Positions 1 through 8,748 are shown, counted from the first letter of the stretch. The stretch: DNA of 64,000 bases from Actomonas sp051209155 (GCA_051209155.1 JBPJGB010000001.1), one strand, 5' to 3'. Made by a program: numbers and translations. Notes: generated by a model from the sequence alone, not told the origin.

Positions 1-1293
1 GAGAAGGTCACGGTCTTGCGCTGGCCGGATGAAGCGTGGGAGATCCAGATTCTTGACGACTCCACCGACGAGACCTCGGCAATCATCGATCGCTGGTTGG
101 CGGAGCATCCGGACCTCGCGCGGCGGGTTGCGGTGATTCGGCGAACCGATCGCGCCGGTTACAAGGCGGGGGCGCTGCGGGCGGGCATGGCGCAGACCGA
201 GGCGGAGTTTTTTGCGATCTTCGACGCCGACTTCCGACCGGAGGCGGACTTCCTGGAGCGGCTCATGCCTCACTTCGCGGTGGGCGACGTGGGGGTGGTG
301 CAGGCGCGTTGGGAGTTTGCGAATCGCAAACGCACGCTACTCACGCGGTTTCAGGCGGTGTTTCTCGACGCGCACTTTGTGGTCGAGCAAACGGCGCGCG
401 CGGCGGAGGGCTTGTTTTTTAATTTCAATGGCACGGCGGGCATCTGGCGGCGAGCCGCGCTGGAGGACGCGGGGGGATGGACGAGCGACACAGTGACCGA
501 AGATCTCGATGCGAGTTATCGCGCGCAGCTGCGCGGCTGGCGGCTGGTCTACCTGCATCGCTACGCGGTGCCATCGGAGCTGCCGGAGAACGTGATCGCG
601 TTCAAATCCCAGCAACGGCGCTGGACGAAGGGCGGTATTCAGGTTGCGCGCAAGTTGCTCGGCCAAGTGCTGGCGGCGCCCTTGCCGGGTCGAGTCAAAC
701 GCGAGGCATGGTGGCACCTCACGATCGGAGTCGTGCACCCCTTGCTCGTCACCTTTTCGATCCTGTTCGTGCCCTACCTGTGGTTTGCGGCGGATCAGCT
801 CGGCACGTGGTGGTATCTGGCCAATCCGGCCATTGTGCTGCTGGCGGGGGGAGCGCCGGTGGCGTTTTATGTGGCCGGGCAGTTCCTGCAACGCCGCGAA
901 TGGCGGGAAGGCCTGCTGTGGCTGGCGGTGTCGCCGGCGCTGCTGTCGTTCGGACTGGCGTTGAGTGTGACGCTGTGCGCGGCCTTTTTCGAAGGGCTGT
1001 TTTCCAATGGTGGCGAGTTTGTGCGCACCCCGAAGGGCGGGCACTTGGCGAAGCCGGCCGGGTTGTTGAGCCGCCTGCGCAGCCGGACCTTTTTTGCGGC
1101 GATCTCGGTGATCGAGGTCGCGTTTGGCGCGGTGTTGCTGGGCGGCGCGTTTTACTTCGGCGGCCACGGTCACGCGGAACTGGCGACCGCGCTCACGATC
1201 AAAGGCAGCGGATTTATCGCCGTGGCCCTGTTGTCCTCGAGCGACCTCTGGCCAAGTTTCTGGCGCCGGCCGGCGATGGCGGCGGTCGGATAA
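1..1293 (+). CDS. GT2 family processive glycosyltransferase, 5' truncated
   Basis: The frame is open from base 1, so the true start lies outside the window and about 70-100 N-terminal residues are missing. Cellulose-synthase-like GT2 hallmarks are visible in order: the DDSTDET nucleotide-binding segment, FDADFRP (the DxD metal site), TVTEDLD (the TED catalytic base region) and QQRRWTKGG (the QxxRW motif). Several hydrophobic membrane segments follow in the C-terminal half. The protein probably polymerises or transfers sugars from a nucleotide-sugar at the inner membrane, for example a beta-glucan or another exopolysaccharide. The substrate cannot be read from sequence. The leucine codon TTG at 16 is unlikely to be the real start because conserved fold precedes it. 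Confidence 0.88.
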   Translation, partial: EKVTVLRWPDEAWEIQILDDSTDETSAIIDRWLAEHPDLARRVAVIRRTDRAGYKAGALRAGMAQTEAEFFAIFDADFRPEADFLERLMPHFAVGDVGVVQARWEFANRKRTLLTRFQAVFLDAHFVVEQTARAAEGLFFNFNGTAGIWRRAALEDAGGWTSDTVTEDLDASYRAQLRGWRLVYLHRYAVPSELPENVIAFKSQQRRWTKGGIQVARKLLGQVLAAPLPGRVKREAWWHLTIGVVHPLLVTFSILFVPYLWFAADQLGTWWYLANPAIVLLAGGAPVAFYVAGQFLQRREWREGLLWLAVSPALLSFGLALSVTLCAAFFEGLFSNGGEFVRTPKGGHLAKPAGLLSRLRSRTFFAAISVIEVAFGAVLLGGAFYFGGHGHAELATALTIKGSGFIAVALLSSSDLWPSFWRRPAMAAVG

Positions 1294-1312
1294 GCTCCAA
1301 CCCAGTCACTTT

Positions 1313-1855
1313 ATGATGAAGAAAAAACTCACCCTCTCCCTCTCTTTTGCCCTCGGCCTGGCGACCTTCGCGGCTTGCAGCCGCGAACAGACGGACGTCG
1401 CTGTCGTCGATTCCCCGGCCGCGACCGCCTCGGAGCTGCCAAAACTCGGGGCCGCGCCAGCGTGGGCGTTGGCCAAACTGGACGGCACACCGCTGCAATC
1501 CAGTGAGCTCGCCGGCAAGGTGGTGGTGGTAGATTTTTGGGCCACGTGGTGTCCACCGTGCCGGGAGGAGATCCCGGGTTATGTCGAGATGCAGCAGGCG
1601 CTTGAAGCCGACGGTGTTGTGATCGTGGGGGTCTCGCTGGATCGGGCGGGTCCGTCGGTGGTCAAAGCTTTTGCCGAGAAATACGGCATCAACTACCCGC
1701 TGGTGATGGGAGACAGCGAGGTGGTCGATGCCTTTGGCGGCATCGAGGCGATTCCGACGACCTTTCTCATCGATCGGGAGGGGCAGGTGCGCCATCGCAA
1801 AGTCGGCGCCATGGATCGGTCGGAGTATGAGCCGCTCGTGCGATCGCTGCTCTGA
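1313..1855 (+). CDS. TlpA/ResA-like thioredoxin-fold lipoprotein
   Basis: This 180-aa protein starts at ATGATG (1313/1316) 19 bp after the glycosyltransferase stop. The N-terminus is a basic, hydrophobic signal ending in FAAC, an acceptable though not ideal lipobox, so it is probably a lipid-anchored periplasmic protein. The redox active site is WCPPC within VVVDFWATWCPPC, and the cis-proline segment is IPTTFLID. The family (AhpC/TSA-TlpA) reduces periplasmic disulfides, often in cytochrome c maturation, but no ccm genes are nearby, so the client is unknown. The spacing suggests co-transcription with the glycosyltransferase, and a terminator follows downstream. Confidence 0.9.
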   Translation: MMKKKLTLSLSFALGLATFAACSREQTDVAVVDSPAATASELPKLGAAPAWALAKLDGTPLQSSELAGKVVVVDFWATWCPPCREEIPGYVEMQQALEADGVVIVGVSLDRAGPSVVKAFAEKYGINYPLVMGDSEVVDAFGGIEAIPTTFLIDREGQVRHRKVGAMDRSEYEPLVRSLL

Positions 1856-1934
1856 GTTTGCTATTCAGCCGCTCGCTCCCGCGCGCGGCCGCGCTGTTCA
1901 GCAGTCCGGCAATGGCTCTCCTTGGAAAAGGGGA

Positions 1935-1966
1935 GGGCCCGCCGAAAACCCCTTAACGGCGGGCCC
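1935..1966 (+). terminator. Rho-independent terminator after the thioredoxin lipoprotein
   Basis: A perfect 10-bp stem is formed by GGGCCCGCCG (1935-1944) and CGGCGGGCCC (1957-1966), with a 12-nt loop. It is followed by ATTGTTTTC on the plus strand. It lies about 80 bp past the stop at 1855 and ends the glycosyltransferase-thioredoxin transcript. Confidence 0.8.
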
Positions 1967-2118
1967 ATTGTTTTCTCGTTGGTTCTAGGAACCAACATCC
2001 ATGTAACCCCAATAACCGGCTGGGCCGGCTTGTGAGTGGGAGTATTGCATCGGCCGTGCCAACCCGGGAGAGGGGTTGAGAAATTTGTTCAAAAAGGGAT
2101 TTCTGAGAGGGAAAGCGA

Positions 2119-2961
2119 TTGCCGCCGAAGGGCAGAAACGCGGAACGTGGGGCGAAATTGAGCGCATCCTTGGTCATTTTTGAAGACGAACACCTGTTGG
2201 TGGTGAACAAACCACCCGGGCAGCCGGTTGCGTCCGGCAAAGGGGTGCCGCCAAAGGTATCAACCACGCTGGCCGATTGGCAGGCATGGCGAGCCGAGGA
2301 TGGTCTGACGCTCATTAATGCTCACCGGGTTGATTCGGCGGTCGGTGGCGTGCTGGTGCTGGCGAAGACGAAGGCCGCGTTGGATTTCGTGAGTGGCGAA
2401 TTTCAGAGCAAGGTGGCGCGGCGTGTGTTTGAGGGGTTTGTGGTGGTGGCGCGTGACGAAGTCGAATTTCAGCAACTCACGGATCTGCCGCCGGTGCGGG
2501 CGACGGATGGCGGGTTGCCGGACCGATTTGAGGTGAGTTACGGACTCGGTCCGGATCTGCAGGTGCCGGGCCGGATGCATGTCTATCGCAAGCGCGGGGG
2601 GCGTCCGGCGCGCACCGCGGTGGTGGTGCGGGAGCGTTTCGGCGGTGGTCGCTGGGCCTGGATCGAGGCGATGCCGGAGACGAGCCGGGATCAGCAGGTG
2701 CAGGCGCATCTGGCGGCGGTCGGTGCGCCGGTCGTGGGTGATGAGGTGCATGGGCTGCGGGAGGTCCGACTCCTCTTGTCCCAGTTCAAGCGCGGCTACA
2801 AAGGTCGGGCCGAAGAACGGCCGATGATCGAAGGCCTGGCGTTGCATCTTGCCCGAATCACGCTGCGGCATCCGGCGACGCGGGAACCGGTCACCTTCGA
2901 GGCCCCGCGGCCAAAGTCGTTTGAGGTGGCGCTGCGCAACCTGCGCAAATTTGCGCGCTAG
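2119..2961 (+). CDS. RluA-family RNA pseudouridine synthase-like protein
   Basis: 280 aa from a TTG start preceded by GAGAGGGAAAG; an alternative TTG lies at 2158. The opening VIFEDEHLLVVNKPPG is the usual RluA/RsuA strand, and HRVDSAVGGVLVLAKT is the equivalent of the catalytic loop usually read as HRLDRxTSG. The catalytic aspartate is retained, while the following residues (S-A-V-G-G) depart from the consensus. A C-terminal ARITLRHPATREPVTFEAPRP segment is typical of the family. It probably isomerises uridine in rRNA or tRNA in the cytoplasm; the target site is not predictable. There is no S4 domain. Confidence 0.82.
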   Translation: MPPKGRNAERGAKLSASLVIFEDEHLLVVNKPPGQPVASGKGVPPKVSTTLADWQAWRAEDGLTLINAHRVDSAVGGVLVLAKTKAALDFVSGEFQSKVARRVFEGFVVVARDEVEFQQLTDLPPVRATDGGLPDRFEVSYGLGPDLQVPGRMHVYRKRGGRPARTAVVVRERFGGGRWAWIEAMPETSRDQQVQAHLAAVGAPVVGDEVHGLREVRLLLSQFKRGYKGRAEERPMIEGLALHLARITLRHPATREPVTFEAPRPKSFEVALRNLRKFAR

Positions 2962-2994
2962 ACAGCACCGCGATGCAGGCGTGATGCTGCGCAC

Positions 2995-3711
2995 ATGGCT
3001 TCGCCGCTACGCGTCACGGTTTGGAACGAATTTCGCCACGAGAAGGAGATGCCCAAGGTGGCGGAGATTTATCCGGAGGGCATTCATGGCACCCTGGCCG
3101 CGCTGCTGGGCGCGGAGCCTGACATCGAGGTGCGGACGGCAACGCTCGATGAGCCGAAACACGGCCTGCCCCCGGAGGTCCTGGAGACGACGGATGTGCT
3201 GCTGTGGTGGGGTCACGCCCACCATGGGGAGGTGAGCGATGCCGTGGCGGCGGACGTGCAACGTCGAGTGTTGGAAGGCATGGGCCTGCTGGTGCTGCAC
3301 TCCGCTCATTACGCCAAACCCTTCAAGCGGCTGATGGGCACGACCTGCTCACTCAAGTGGCGCGAGAACGACGACAAGGAGCGCATCTGGACGGTCATGC
3401 CCTCGCATCCCGTGGCGGCGGGGGTGCCGGAGCATTTCGAGCTCACCGAGGAGATGTATGGCGAACCCTTTGGCATCCCGGAGCCGGACGAGACGGTGTT
3501 CATCTCGTGGTTTTCGGGCGGCGAAGTGTTTCGTTCCGGCGCCGCGTGGCGGCGGGGGCACGGACGGGTTTTCTACTTCCGGCCCGGCCACGAAACGTAT
3601 CCGTCGTATCACAACGCCAACGTGCGGCGGGTGATCCTCAACGCGGTGCGCTGGCTGCGGCCGATGGTGCAGATTCCCGATATTTGTCTGAACACGGCGC
3701 CGTTGGAATGA
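2995..3711 (+). CDS. ThuA-like domain protein
   Basis: 238 aa. The whole protein is a ThuA (trehalose-utilisation) glutamine-amidotransferase-like fold: VTVWNEF at the N-terminus, then LLWWGHAHHGEVSD, a central GLLVLHSAHY segment, LMGTTCSLKWRE, and the terminal FYFRPGHETYPSYHN. These are the family's most conserved blocks. ThuA proteins are linked to disaccharide oxidation/utilisation in rhizobia, but the reaction is poorly defined. It starts 33 bp downstream of the pseudouridine synthase. Being next to a FucP-like sugar transporter (convergent) is compatible with carbohydrate metabolism, which is inference only. Confidence 0.88.
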   Translation: MASPLRVTVWNEFRHEKEMPKVAEIYPEGIHGTLAALLGAEPDIEVRTATLDEPKHGLPPEVLETTDVLLWWGHAHHGEVSDAVAADVQRRVLEGMGLLVLHSAHYAKPFKRLMGTTCSLKWRENDDKERIWTVMPSHPVAAGVPEHFELTEEMYGEPFGIPEPDETVFISWFSGGEVFRSGAAWRRGHGRVFYFRPGHETYPSYHNANVRRVILNAVRWLRPMVQIPDICLNTAPLE

Positions 3712-3722
3712 GGCCATAAAAA

Positions 3723-3745
3723 AGCCCCGCCGGAGGGGCGGGGCT
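3723..3745 (-). terminator. Terminator of the FucP-like MFS gene
   Basis: A 9-bp perfect stem AGCCCCGCC/GGCGGGGCT closes a 5-nt loop. On the minus strand it is followed by a run of six T (the AAAAAA at 3718-3723 on plus). It sits between two convergent genes and mainly serves the minus-strand transporter. Confidence 0.85.
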
Positions 3746-3776
3746 GATAGAGAAGGAAGGAACGAGGCCGGGACGC

Positions 3777-4997
3777 TTATTGGGTGTGGGCGCCCTTGGC
3801 CAACTTGCCGCGGATGGCGAAGAGGAGGCCGAAGGCCACGACCAGGACGACCGGGAACATGGTCATGTTGGTGAGGGTGGCCTGACCGGCGGCGAGCTCG
3901 ATGGCCGACTCATCGGTGAGACCGGAGGCGATCGCCTCGGCGCGGTTGTCATCGATCCAACCACCGATGATGGGATTCCAGATCGAGACGGCGAACATGC
4001 CCGCGCCGCCCATGAGCGACATGCCGAGGGCACCGGTCTTGGGCAGGTATTCCGACACGAAGCCGATCATGTTCGGCCAGAAGTAGCAGACGCCGATGGC
4101 GAAGACCACGATGGCCACGTAGACCATGCCACCCGTCGCGGTGCTCAGCATATAGAGACCGATGGCGGTGAGAATGGCCGAAACCAAGAGGACACCGGTG
4201 ACGTTGAGCTGATGGACGAGGGGCCCGCCGAATTGGCGGCCGATGGCCATGAGGCCGGTCGAGAGAGCGAGGAGGACCATCGGATGCGCGCCGGTTTCGT
4301 TGAGCACGCGGCCAACCCATTGCTGGGTGCCAAGCTCGGAGGTGGCGGTGAGCGTCATGCAGAAAATCATGAACAGGTAGAGCGGGCTGAAGAGGCTCTT
4401 GATGTTGGTGCCCGTGGAGGTCTCGATGTTCTCCGACTTGGGGAAAGTCTGAGTGAAGATGAGCCAGCCGTAGATGGCGGTCGGCACGAGCATGATGCCG
4501 ATCTGCGCCTGCCAGCCCATGTTGGCGCTGGTCATGAACTGGGAAATGAGGGAGCCGATCACGATGCCACCGGGGAACCAGACGTGGAAGCGGTTGAGCA
4601 TGGCGGTCTGCTGCTTCGGATACATGTCCGCGATGAGCGGGTTACAGGCGGCCTCGACCGAGCCGTTGGCGAAGCCGATGAGGAAGGTGGAAATGATCAG
4701 GCCCCAGAATCCGGTGGCGGTGATCGTGAGCACCAAACCCAGCACGTGGCCGATAAAGGCAATATACATGAGGACCTTCGCGCCGAGGTAGTTGTAGGCG
4801 AGACCGAGGATCATCATGGCCAGCGGGAAGCCAAGGAAGGCCATCGAGTTGACCCAACCGAGCTGAGTGTCGGTGAGGTCAAAGGTCTGGCTCAGCTCGG
4901 TGAGGACGCCGGCGCGGATGGCGAAGGTCATCGCGGTCACGATCAGCGACATGCACGCGGCGAAGAACAGTTTGGAGGGGTTGACTTGGTTGCTCAT
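3777..4997 (-). CDS. MFS transporter, FucP/sugar-type
   Basis: 406 aa with about 12 hydrophobic segments and no long soluble domain. The N-terminal half contains an MFS-type GxxxxDRxG-equivalent loop (LGLAYNYLGAK) and a long conserved run around VEAACNPLIADMYP that resembles the fucose/hexose:proton symporter branch (NPYV/NPLI after the fourth or fifth helix). It probably imports a sugar or a related small metabolite across the inner membrane with protons. No catabolic enzyme sits immediately beside it, so the substrate is open. A LacI-operator-like AGCGCT palindrome lies about 90 bp upstream. Confidence 0.85.
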   Translation of the reverse strand: MSNQVNPSKLFFAACMSLIVTAMTFAIRAGVLTELSQTFDLTDTQLGWVNSMAFLGFPLAMMILGLAYNYLGAKVLMYIAFIGHVLGLVLTITATGFWGLIISTFLIGFANGSVEAACNPLIADMYPKQQTAMLNRFHVWFPGGIVIGSLISQFMTSANMGWQAQIGIMLVPTAIYGWLIFTQTFPKSENIETSTGTNIKSLFSPLYLFMIFCMTLTATSELGTQQWVGRVLNETGAHPMVLLALSTGLMAIGRQFGGPLVHQLNVTGVLLVSAILTAIGLYMLSTATGGMVYVAIVVFAIGVCYFWPNMIGFVSEYLPKTGALGMSLMGGAGMFAVSIWNPIIGGWIDDNRAEAIASGLTDESAIELAAGQATLTNMTMFPVVLVVAFGLLFAIRGKLAKGAHTQ

Positions 4998-5084
4998 GGT
5001 TTAATGCGAAGCAGGGAAGGTAGCCGTTGGTCCGGCAGTGCGCCGGGGTAGCGCGGGTAAGGGGTAGGATTAAGGGTTGGGGTG

Positions 5085-5102
5085 GGTTAAAGCGCTCTCG
5101 TT
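5085..5102. promoter_or_regulatory. Possible LacI-type operator upstream of the MFS transporter
   Basis: TTAAAGCGCTCTCG contains the central AGCGCT palindrome with A/T-leaning flanks, resembling the consensus of LacI/GalR-family sites (TGAAAGCGCTTTCA). It lies about 90 bp upstream of the transporter start at 4997. No LacI regulator is in the window. The match is imperfect on the right arm. Confidence 0.25.
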
Positions 5103-5226
5103 GCTGGGGAAAGGAAGCCGCGCGGGCAACATCAATGACGGGCTTGTCACGAGTTCACGCCACAATGATCGGCCCCTGGCATCAGGGGGGCTACGCAGCT
5201 GCAAGCAGATTGCGGGGTGTCACGCC

Positions 5227-6174
5227 TCAGTCGAGGTGCTCGCGGCGGGGCGGCGACTCGAAATCCAGATCCGGTCCGATGGGCACGATGCAGGTCGGGT
5301 TGATCTCATCGTGGGTCGCGTAGTAGTGCGTCTTGATGTGATCGATGCGCACGGTTTCGGCGACGCCGGGATGCTGGTAGAGGTCGCGCAGGTAGGCGCC
5401 CAGAGCGGGGTAGTCGGCGATGCGGCGCTCGTTGCACTTGAAGTGGCTGTAGTAAACCGCGTCGTAGCGAATGAGCGTCACGAAGAGGCGGATGTCGGTC
5501 TCCGTGAGTCGTCCGCCGATCAGGTAGCGACGGCGTGACAGCCGGTCATCGAGAGCGTCGAGGGTGGCGAAGAGCGGCAGGGCGGCCTCTTCGTAGGCCT
5601 CCTGGGTCGTGGCGAAGCCGGCGCGGTAGACGCCGTTGTTCACCTTCTCGTAGATGATACCGTTGAGCCGATCGATCTCGTCGAGGTATTCGACCGGGCA
5701 GAGATCGAGCCCAGGATTCTGCGCGCAGGCGTTGAACTCCGAGTTGAACATGCGGAGCAGGTCGTCGTCGGAGTTGTTGACGATGCGTTTGGTCTCCTTG
5801 TCCCACAGCACGGGCACGGTGTAGCGTCCGCGGTAGTCGGAATCGGTGGCTTCGTAAGCTTCGCGGAGAAACTTGAATCCGTTGATCGGATCGGCGGAAA
5901 ACCCATCGCCCTCCCGGAAGCGCCAGCCGCGGTCGTCGCGCCACGGGTCGACGGCGGTCATGCCGATGGCGTCCTGGAGGCCTTTCAGTTGGCGGGCGAT
6001 GATGATGCGGTGCGCCCACGGACAGGCGTAACAAACATAGAGGTGGTAGCGCCCGGTCGCGGCGGGGTAGGCGGTGGAGCCGTCGGCGCGCACCCAATCG
6101 CGGAAGGCATCTTCCTGACGTTCGAAGTTACCGTCTTCGTTTTGTTCGTCGGGAAACTGGGAGCTGGCGGGCAC
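5227..6174 (-). CDS. Glutathionyl-hydroquinone reductase-like (Xi-class GST)
   Basis: 315 aa, GTG start. The thioredoxin-like half carries YVCYACPWAHR with the active-site cysteine at about residue 51, exactly the CPWAHR motif of YqjG/ECM4-type enzymes. The C-terminal all-helical GST domain contains GRLTETDIRLFVTLIRYD. Family members reductively deglutathionylate glutathionyl-hydroquinones. The start is 8 bp after the TPR gene stop, so it is the last gene of the long lipid-modification run. Whether it works on that pathway's oxidised products or is a passenger is unknown. Confidence 0.9.
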   Translation of the reverse strand: MPASSQFPDEQNEDGNFERQEDAFRDWVRADGSTAYPAATGRYHLYVCYACPWAHRIIIARQLKGLQDAIGMTAVDPWRDDRGWRFREGDGFSADPINGFKFLREAYEATDSDYRGRYTVPVLWDKETKRIVNNSDDDLLRMFNSEFNACAQNPGLDLCPVEYLDEIDRLNGIIYEKVNNGVYRAGFATTQEAYEEAALPLFATLDALDDRLSRRRYLIGGRLTETDIRLFVTLIRYDAVYYSHFKCNERRIADYPALGAYLRDLYQHPGVAETVRIDHIKTHYYATHDEINPTCIVPIGPDLDFESPPRREHLD

Positions 6175-6182
6175 GGGCGGGT

Positions 6183-6950
6183 TCAGGTCTGGCGGGTGGC
6201 ATCGAGCTCGCGGCGCGCACGGGCTTTGGCGAGTTCGTCGTGTTTTTTCTGAGAAGGCAACTGCAGCCCGTATTCCAACTGTTTGCGGGCTTCCTCCGTG
6301 CGCCCGACCGCTTGGTAGGAAAAACCGAGTTCGAGGTGATGGGCGAGGGCGCCGGGTTCGAGTTTCACCGCCCGTTCGAGGTGGACGATGGCGTCCTCGT
6401 AGCTCGCGTCGGGGAGCCCGCCGTAGATGAGGCGGACGAAGAAGCGGGCGACTGAACCGAGGTCGGCGACTTCGCGATGCCAGCGACCGAGCACGTGGTG
6501 CGCCCAGGCGTAGTCGGGGTCGAGGTCGAGGGCGCGCTCGGCGTCCTTTTTGATGAGTCGCGAGAGCGAGACCTTGGCGCGGTTGTCGCTGTAGGTGGCG
6601 AGTTTGCCGCGGGCCACAGCCACCGAAAGGACGTTGACGGCGTTGTCGGGCTCGAGCTCAACGGCGCGCTGCGCGTAGGTGATGGCCTGCTCGGCGTAGC
6701 GGCGCTTTTCGTCCTCGTCGGTCAGATCAACGATGGCGTCGGAGTATTGTTGGGCGATGTCCTGCAGGATGGCGGGATCGTTGGGCCGCTGCTGTTCGAG
6801 TTGCAGGAACAGCTCAAGGGCGTCCTGCGAACGGAGTTCGGCTTCGGCTTGGAGGGCGCGGTCGAGCAACGCGGCATCATCGGCGGCCGCCACCGGCAAA
6901 ACGAGGCATGTGAAGGTCAGGAAAGGGATGACGTGGCGGAGAGATTTCAT
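6183..6950 (-). CDS. TPR-repeat secreted/periplasmic protein
   Basis: 255 aa starting at ATG 6950, which overlaps the stop of the upstream methyltransferase in an ATGA. The frame stays open further upstream, but that part is antisense-like. A signal peptide (MKSLRHVIPFLTFTCLVLPVAAADD) precedes at least four TPR-like helical repeats, e.g. AEQAITYAQRAVELEPDNA, DAERALDLDPDYAWAHHVLG and HLERAVKLEPGALAHHLELGFSYQAVG. The arrangement resembles proteins named after eukaryotic regulator of microtubule dynamics (RMD). The role is probably scaffolding. Translational coupling to the CFA-like enzyme suggests it assists the lipid pathway. Confidence 0.8.
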   Translation of the reverse strand: MKSLRHVIPFLTFTCLVLPVAAADDAALLDRALQAEAELRSQDALELFLQLEQQRPNDPAILQDIAQQYSDAIVDLTDEDEKRRYAEQAITYAQRAVELEPDNAVNVLSVAVARGKLATYSDNRAKVSLSRLIKKDAERALDLDPDYAWAHHVLGRWHREVADLGSVARFFVRLIYGGLPDASYEDAIVHLERAVKLEPGALAHHLELGFSYQAVGRTEEARKQLEYGLQLPSQKKHDELAKARARRELDATRQT

Positions 6951-7954
6951 GATTTCACGAAGCGGTAGTGGCTCACCAGCCATTCCTCGCCGTTGCGGTA
7001 GCCCCAGAGCTCCGCGCAGGCCATGTAGAACACGCGCCAATAGACCCACCATTTGGTGGTTTGGTTCGCGCCGTAGGTTTCGGCGAAGAGTGGCAGGATC
7101 TCTTCGCGGTGGGCGTCCATATTCTGGAGCCAGTGTTCGGCGGTCTGCTGGTAGTGCCGACCGTTGACCTTCCAGTCGGCCTCGAGCGTGAGGTCGTCCT
7201 GGAAATGGCTGAGCAGATCGTGGGCCGGCATCTGACCGCCGGTGAAAAAGTAACGCGACATCCAGTCGGTGCTGTCCCGGGCGACGAAGTGGTAGGAGAG
7301 CTCGCGATGGGTGAAGATGTGGACGAACAGCTTGCCGCCGGGGCGCAGCCAGCGGGCGACGTTGGCCAAGAGGCGCTGGTAGTTCTTCATGTGCTCGAAC
7401 ATCTCGATGGAGATCACCCGGTCGAAGGCGGCGGGCGTGATGTCGAATTCGTTCATATCGGCCGTGATCACGGTCACGTTGTTGAGGCCGCGGCGGGCGG
7501 CCTCGGCGTCGATGTGCAGCTTCTGTGTCCGTGAATTGGATACAGCGGTGATGCGCGAGCCGGGATAGCGGGCGGCGAGGTAGAGGGTGATGGAGCCCCA
7601 GCCGCAGCCCAGTTCGAGGATATCCTGACCATCGGTGAACTCGCCGCGCTCGGCGTAGAGGTCGAGCATGTGGGTCTCGGCCTCGTCGAGCGATTCGGTG
7701 CCGTTGGGGTAGAAGCAGCCGGAGTATTTGAGGCGGGCGCCGAGGCAGAGTTGGTAGAAGCGCGTGGGCACCTCGTAGTGCTGCTCGTTGGCGGCGGCGG
7801 TCTGCTCGGCGATGCCGCGCGTCTTGAGATCGGCGACGTAGGCGGCGGCGTTGTAGCCGGACTCGTCGCGCAGGCGCTGGGCGAGCAGGCGGCGGATACC
7901 GACGCGAATGAGTGCGTCGGGGAGCAGGTTCTTTTCGAGGAGCCAGTCGATCAT
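6947..7954 (-). CDS. CFA-synthase-like SAM methyltransferase, short form
   Basis: 335 aa. The SAM-binding motif I ELGCGWG is at residues 114-120, followed by ISIEMFEHMKNYQRLL, the catalytic-domain signature of cyclopropane-fatty-acid synthases. It lacks the separate N-terminal lipid-binding domain seen in full-length CFAS (about 380-430 aa). The position equivalent to the bacterial CFAS YSCA motif reads YSGC. It should transfer a methyl group from SAM onto an unsaturated acyl chain or a related lipid at the membrane. It overlaps the DUF1295 gene upstream and the TPR gene downstream by 4 bp each, so it is embedded in the operon. The true substrate is unknown. Confidence 0.88.
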   Translation of the reverse strand: MIDWLLEKNLLPDALIRVGIRRLLAQRLRDESGYNAAAYVADLKTRGIAEQTAAANEQHYEVPTRFYQLCLGARLKYSGCFYPNGTESLDEAETHMLDLYAERGEFTDGQDILELGCGWGSITLYLAARYPGSRITAVSNSRTQKLHIDAEAARRGLNNVTVITADMNEFDITPAAFDRVISIEMFEHMKNYQRLLANVARWLRPGGKLFVHIFTHRELSYHFVARDSTDWMSRYFFTGGQMPAHDLLSHFQDDLTLEADWKVNGRHYQQTAEHWLQNMDAHREEILPLFAETYGANQTTKWWVYWRVFYMACAELWGYRNGEEWLVSHYRFVKS

Positions 7955-8748
7955 GGTGCGGCGGGTTCGGAGCGGCGGGGCGGGCCGGGGAAGAAGGTGT
8001 TGGTTTCGCGTTGGTATTCGCGGAAAGCGTCGCCTTTGGATTTCAAAGATGAAGCTTCGGCCATGGGCACGCCGGTGACGTTAAGCAACAGGTGCAACAT
8101 GGCGGCGGGCGCGAGCAGGCCGATCCAACCCCAGGCCGAGCCGCAGGAGAAGAGGCCGAGGCCGAGCCAGACGCACCAGGTGAAGAAGTAGTTGGGGTGA
8201 CGGCTGTAGCGCCAGAGGCCGACCTTGCAGACCTTGCCTTTGTTATCCGGGTTGCGCACGAAGGCCTTGAGTTGGGCGTCGGCGAGGGTCTCACCGATCA
8301 GGGCCACGACCGCGATGGTCGTGCCGATGAGTTCCCAGGTGCTGAAGACGGGGAAAGCGTTGCGCGTGGGGAAGAACAGCGGCGCGCTGAGGATGACGAC
8401 GGAGACGGCCTGCAGTTGGAAGAACCCGAACATCATGGGGCCAAAGTTGGCTTTCCAATCCTCCCGCAGTTGGACGTAGCGACTGTCTTCCTGCGGGTGA
8501 TGGCTCATGACCCGGCGATAAAGGTGACTGCCGAGGCGCACGCCCCAGATGCTGGCGAGGGAGGCGATGACCAGACCCCGGGCGGCCCAGCCGTGGCCGG
8601 CGAGGGCGTAGTGCCACGCGACGGCGGCGAAGCTGTAGGACCACACGAAATCGACGATGCCGTAATTATTGATGCGGCGCGCCCACAGGTAGGTGAGCGA
8701 GAACAGGACCATGAGGCCGAGAGTGGTGGTGAACAGCGTCGAGATCAT
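7951..8748 (-). CDS. DUF1295 membrane protein (steroid 5-alpha-reductase-like)
   Basis: 265 aa, about six to seven membrane segments. The C-terminal block GLWRYSRHPNYFFTWCVWLG is the diagnostic motif of DUF1295 / 3-oxo-5-alpha-steroid 4-dehydrogenase-like and isoprenylcysteine-methyltransferase-like proteins. Relatives reduce carbon-carbon double bonds with NADPH in the membrane. In this operon, between two CFA-like methyltransferases, it is a candidate reductase acting on methylated or methylene acyl chains. That role is inference from context. It overlaps both neighbours by 4 bp. Confidence 0.87.
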   Translation of the reverse strand: MISTLFTTTLGLMVLFSLTYLWARRINNYGIVDFVWSYSFAAVAWHYALAGHGWAARGLVIASLASIWGVRLGSHLYRRVMSHHPQEDSRYVQLREDWKANFGPMMFGFFQLQAVSVVILSAPLFFPTRNAFPVFSTWELIGTTIAVVALIGETLADAQLKAFVRNPDNKGKVCKVGLWRYSRHPNYFFTWCVWLGLGLFSCGSAWGWIGLLAPAAMLHLLLNVTGVPMAEASSLKSKGDAFREYQRETNTFFPGPPRRSEPAAP

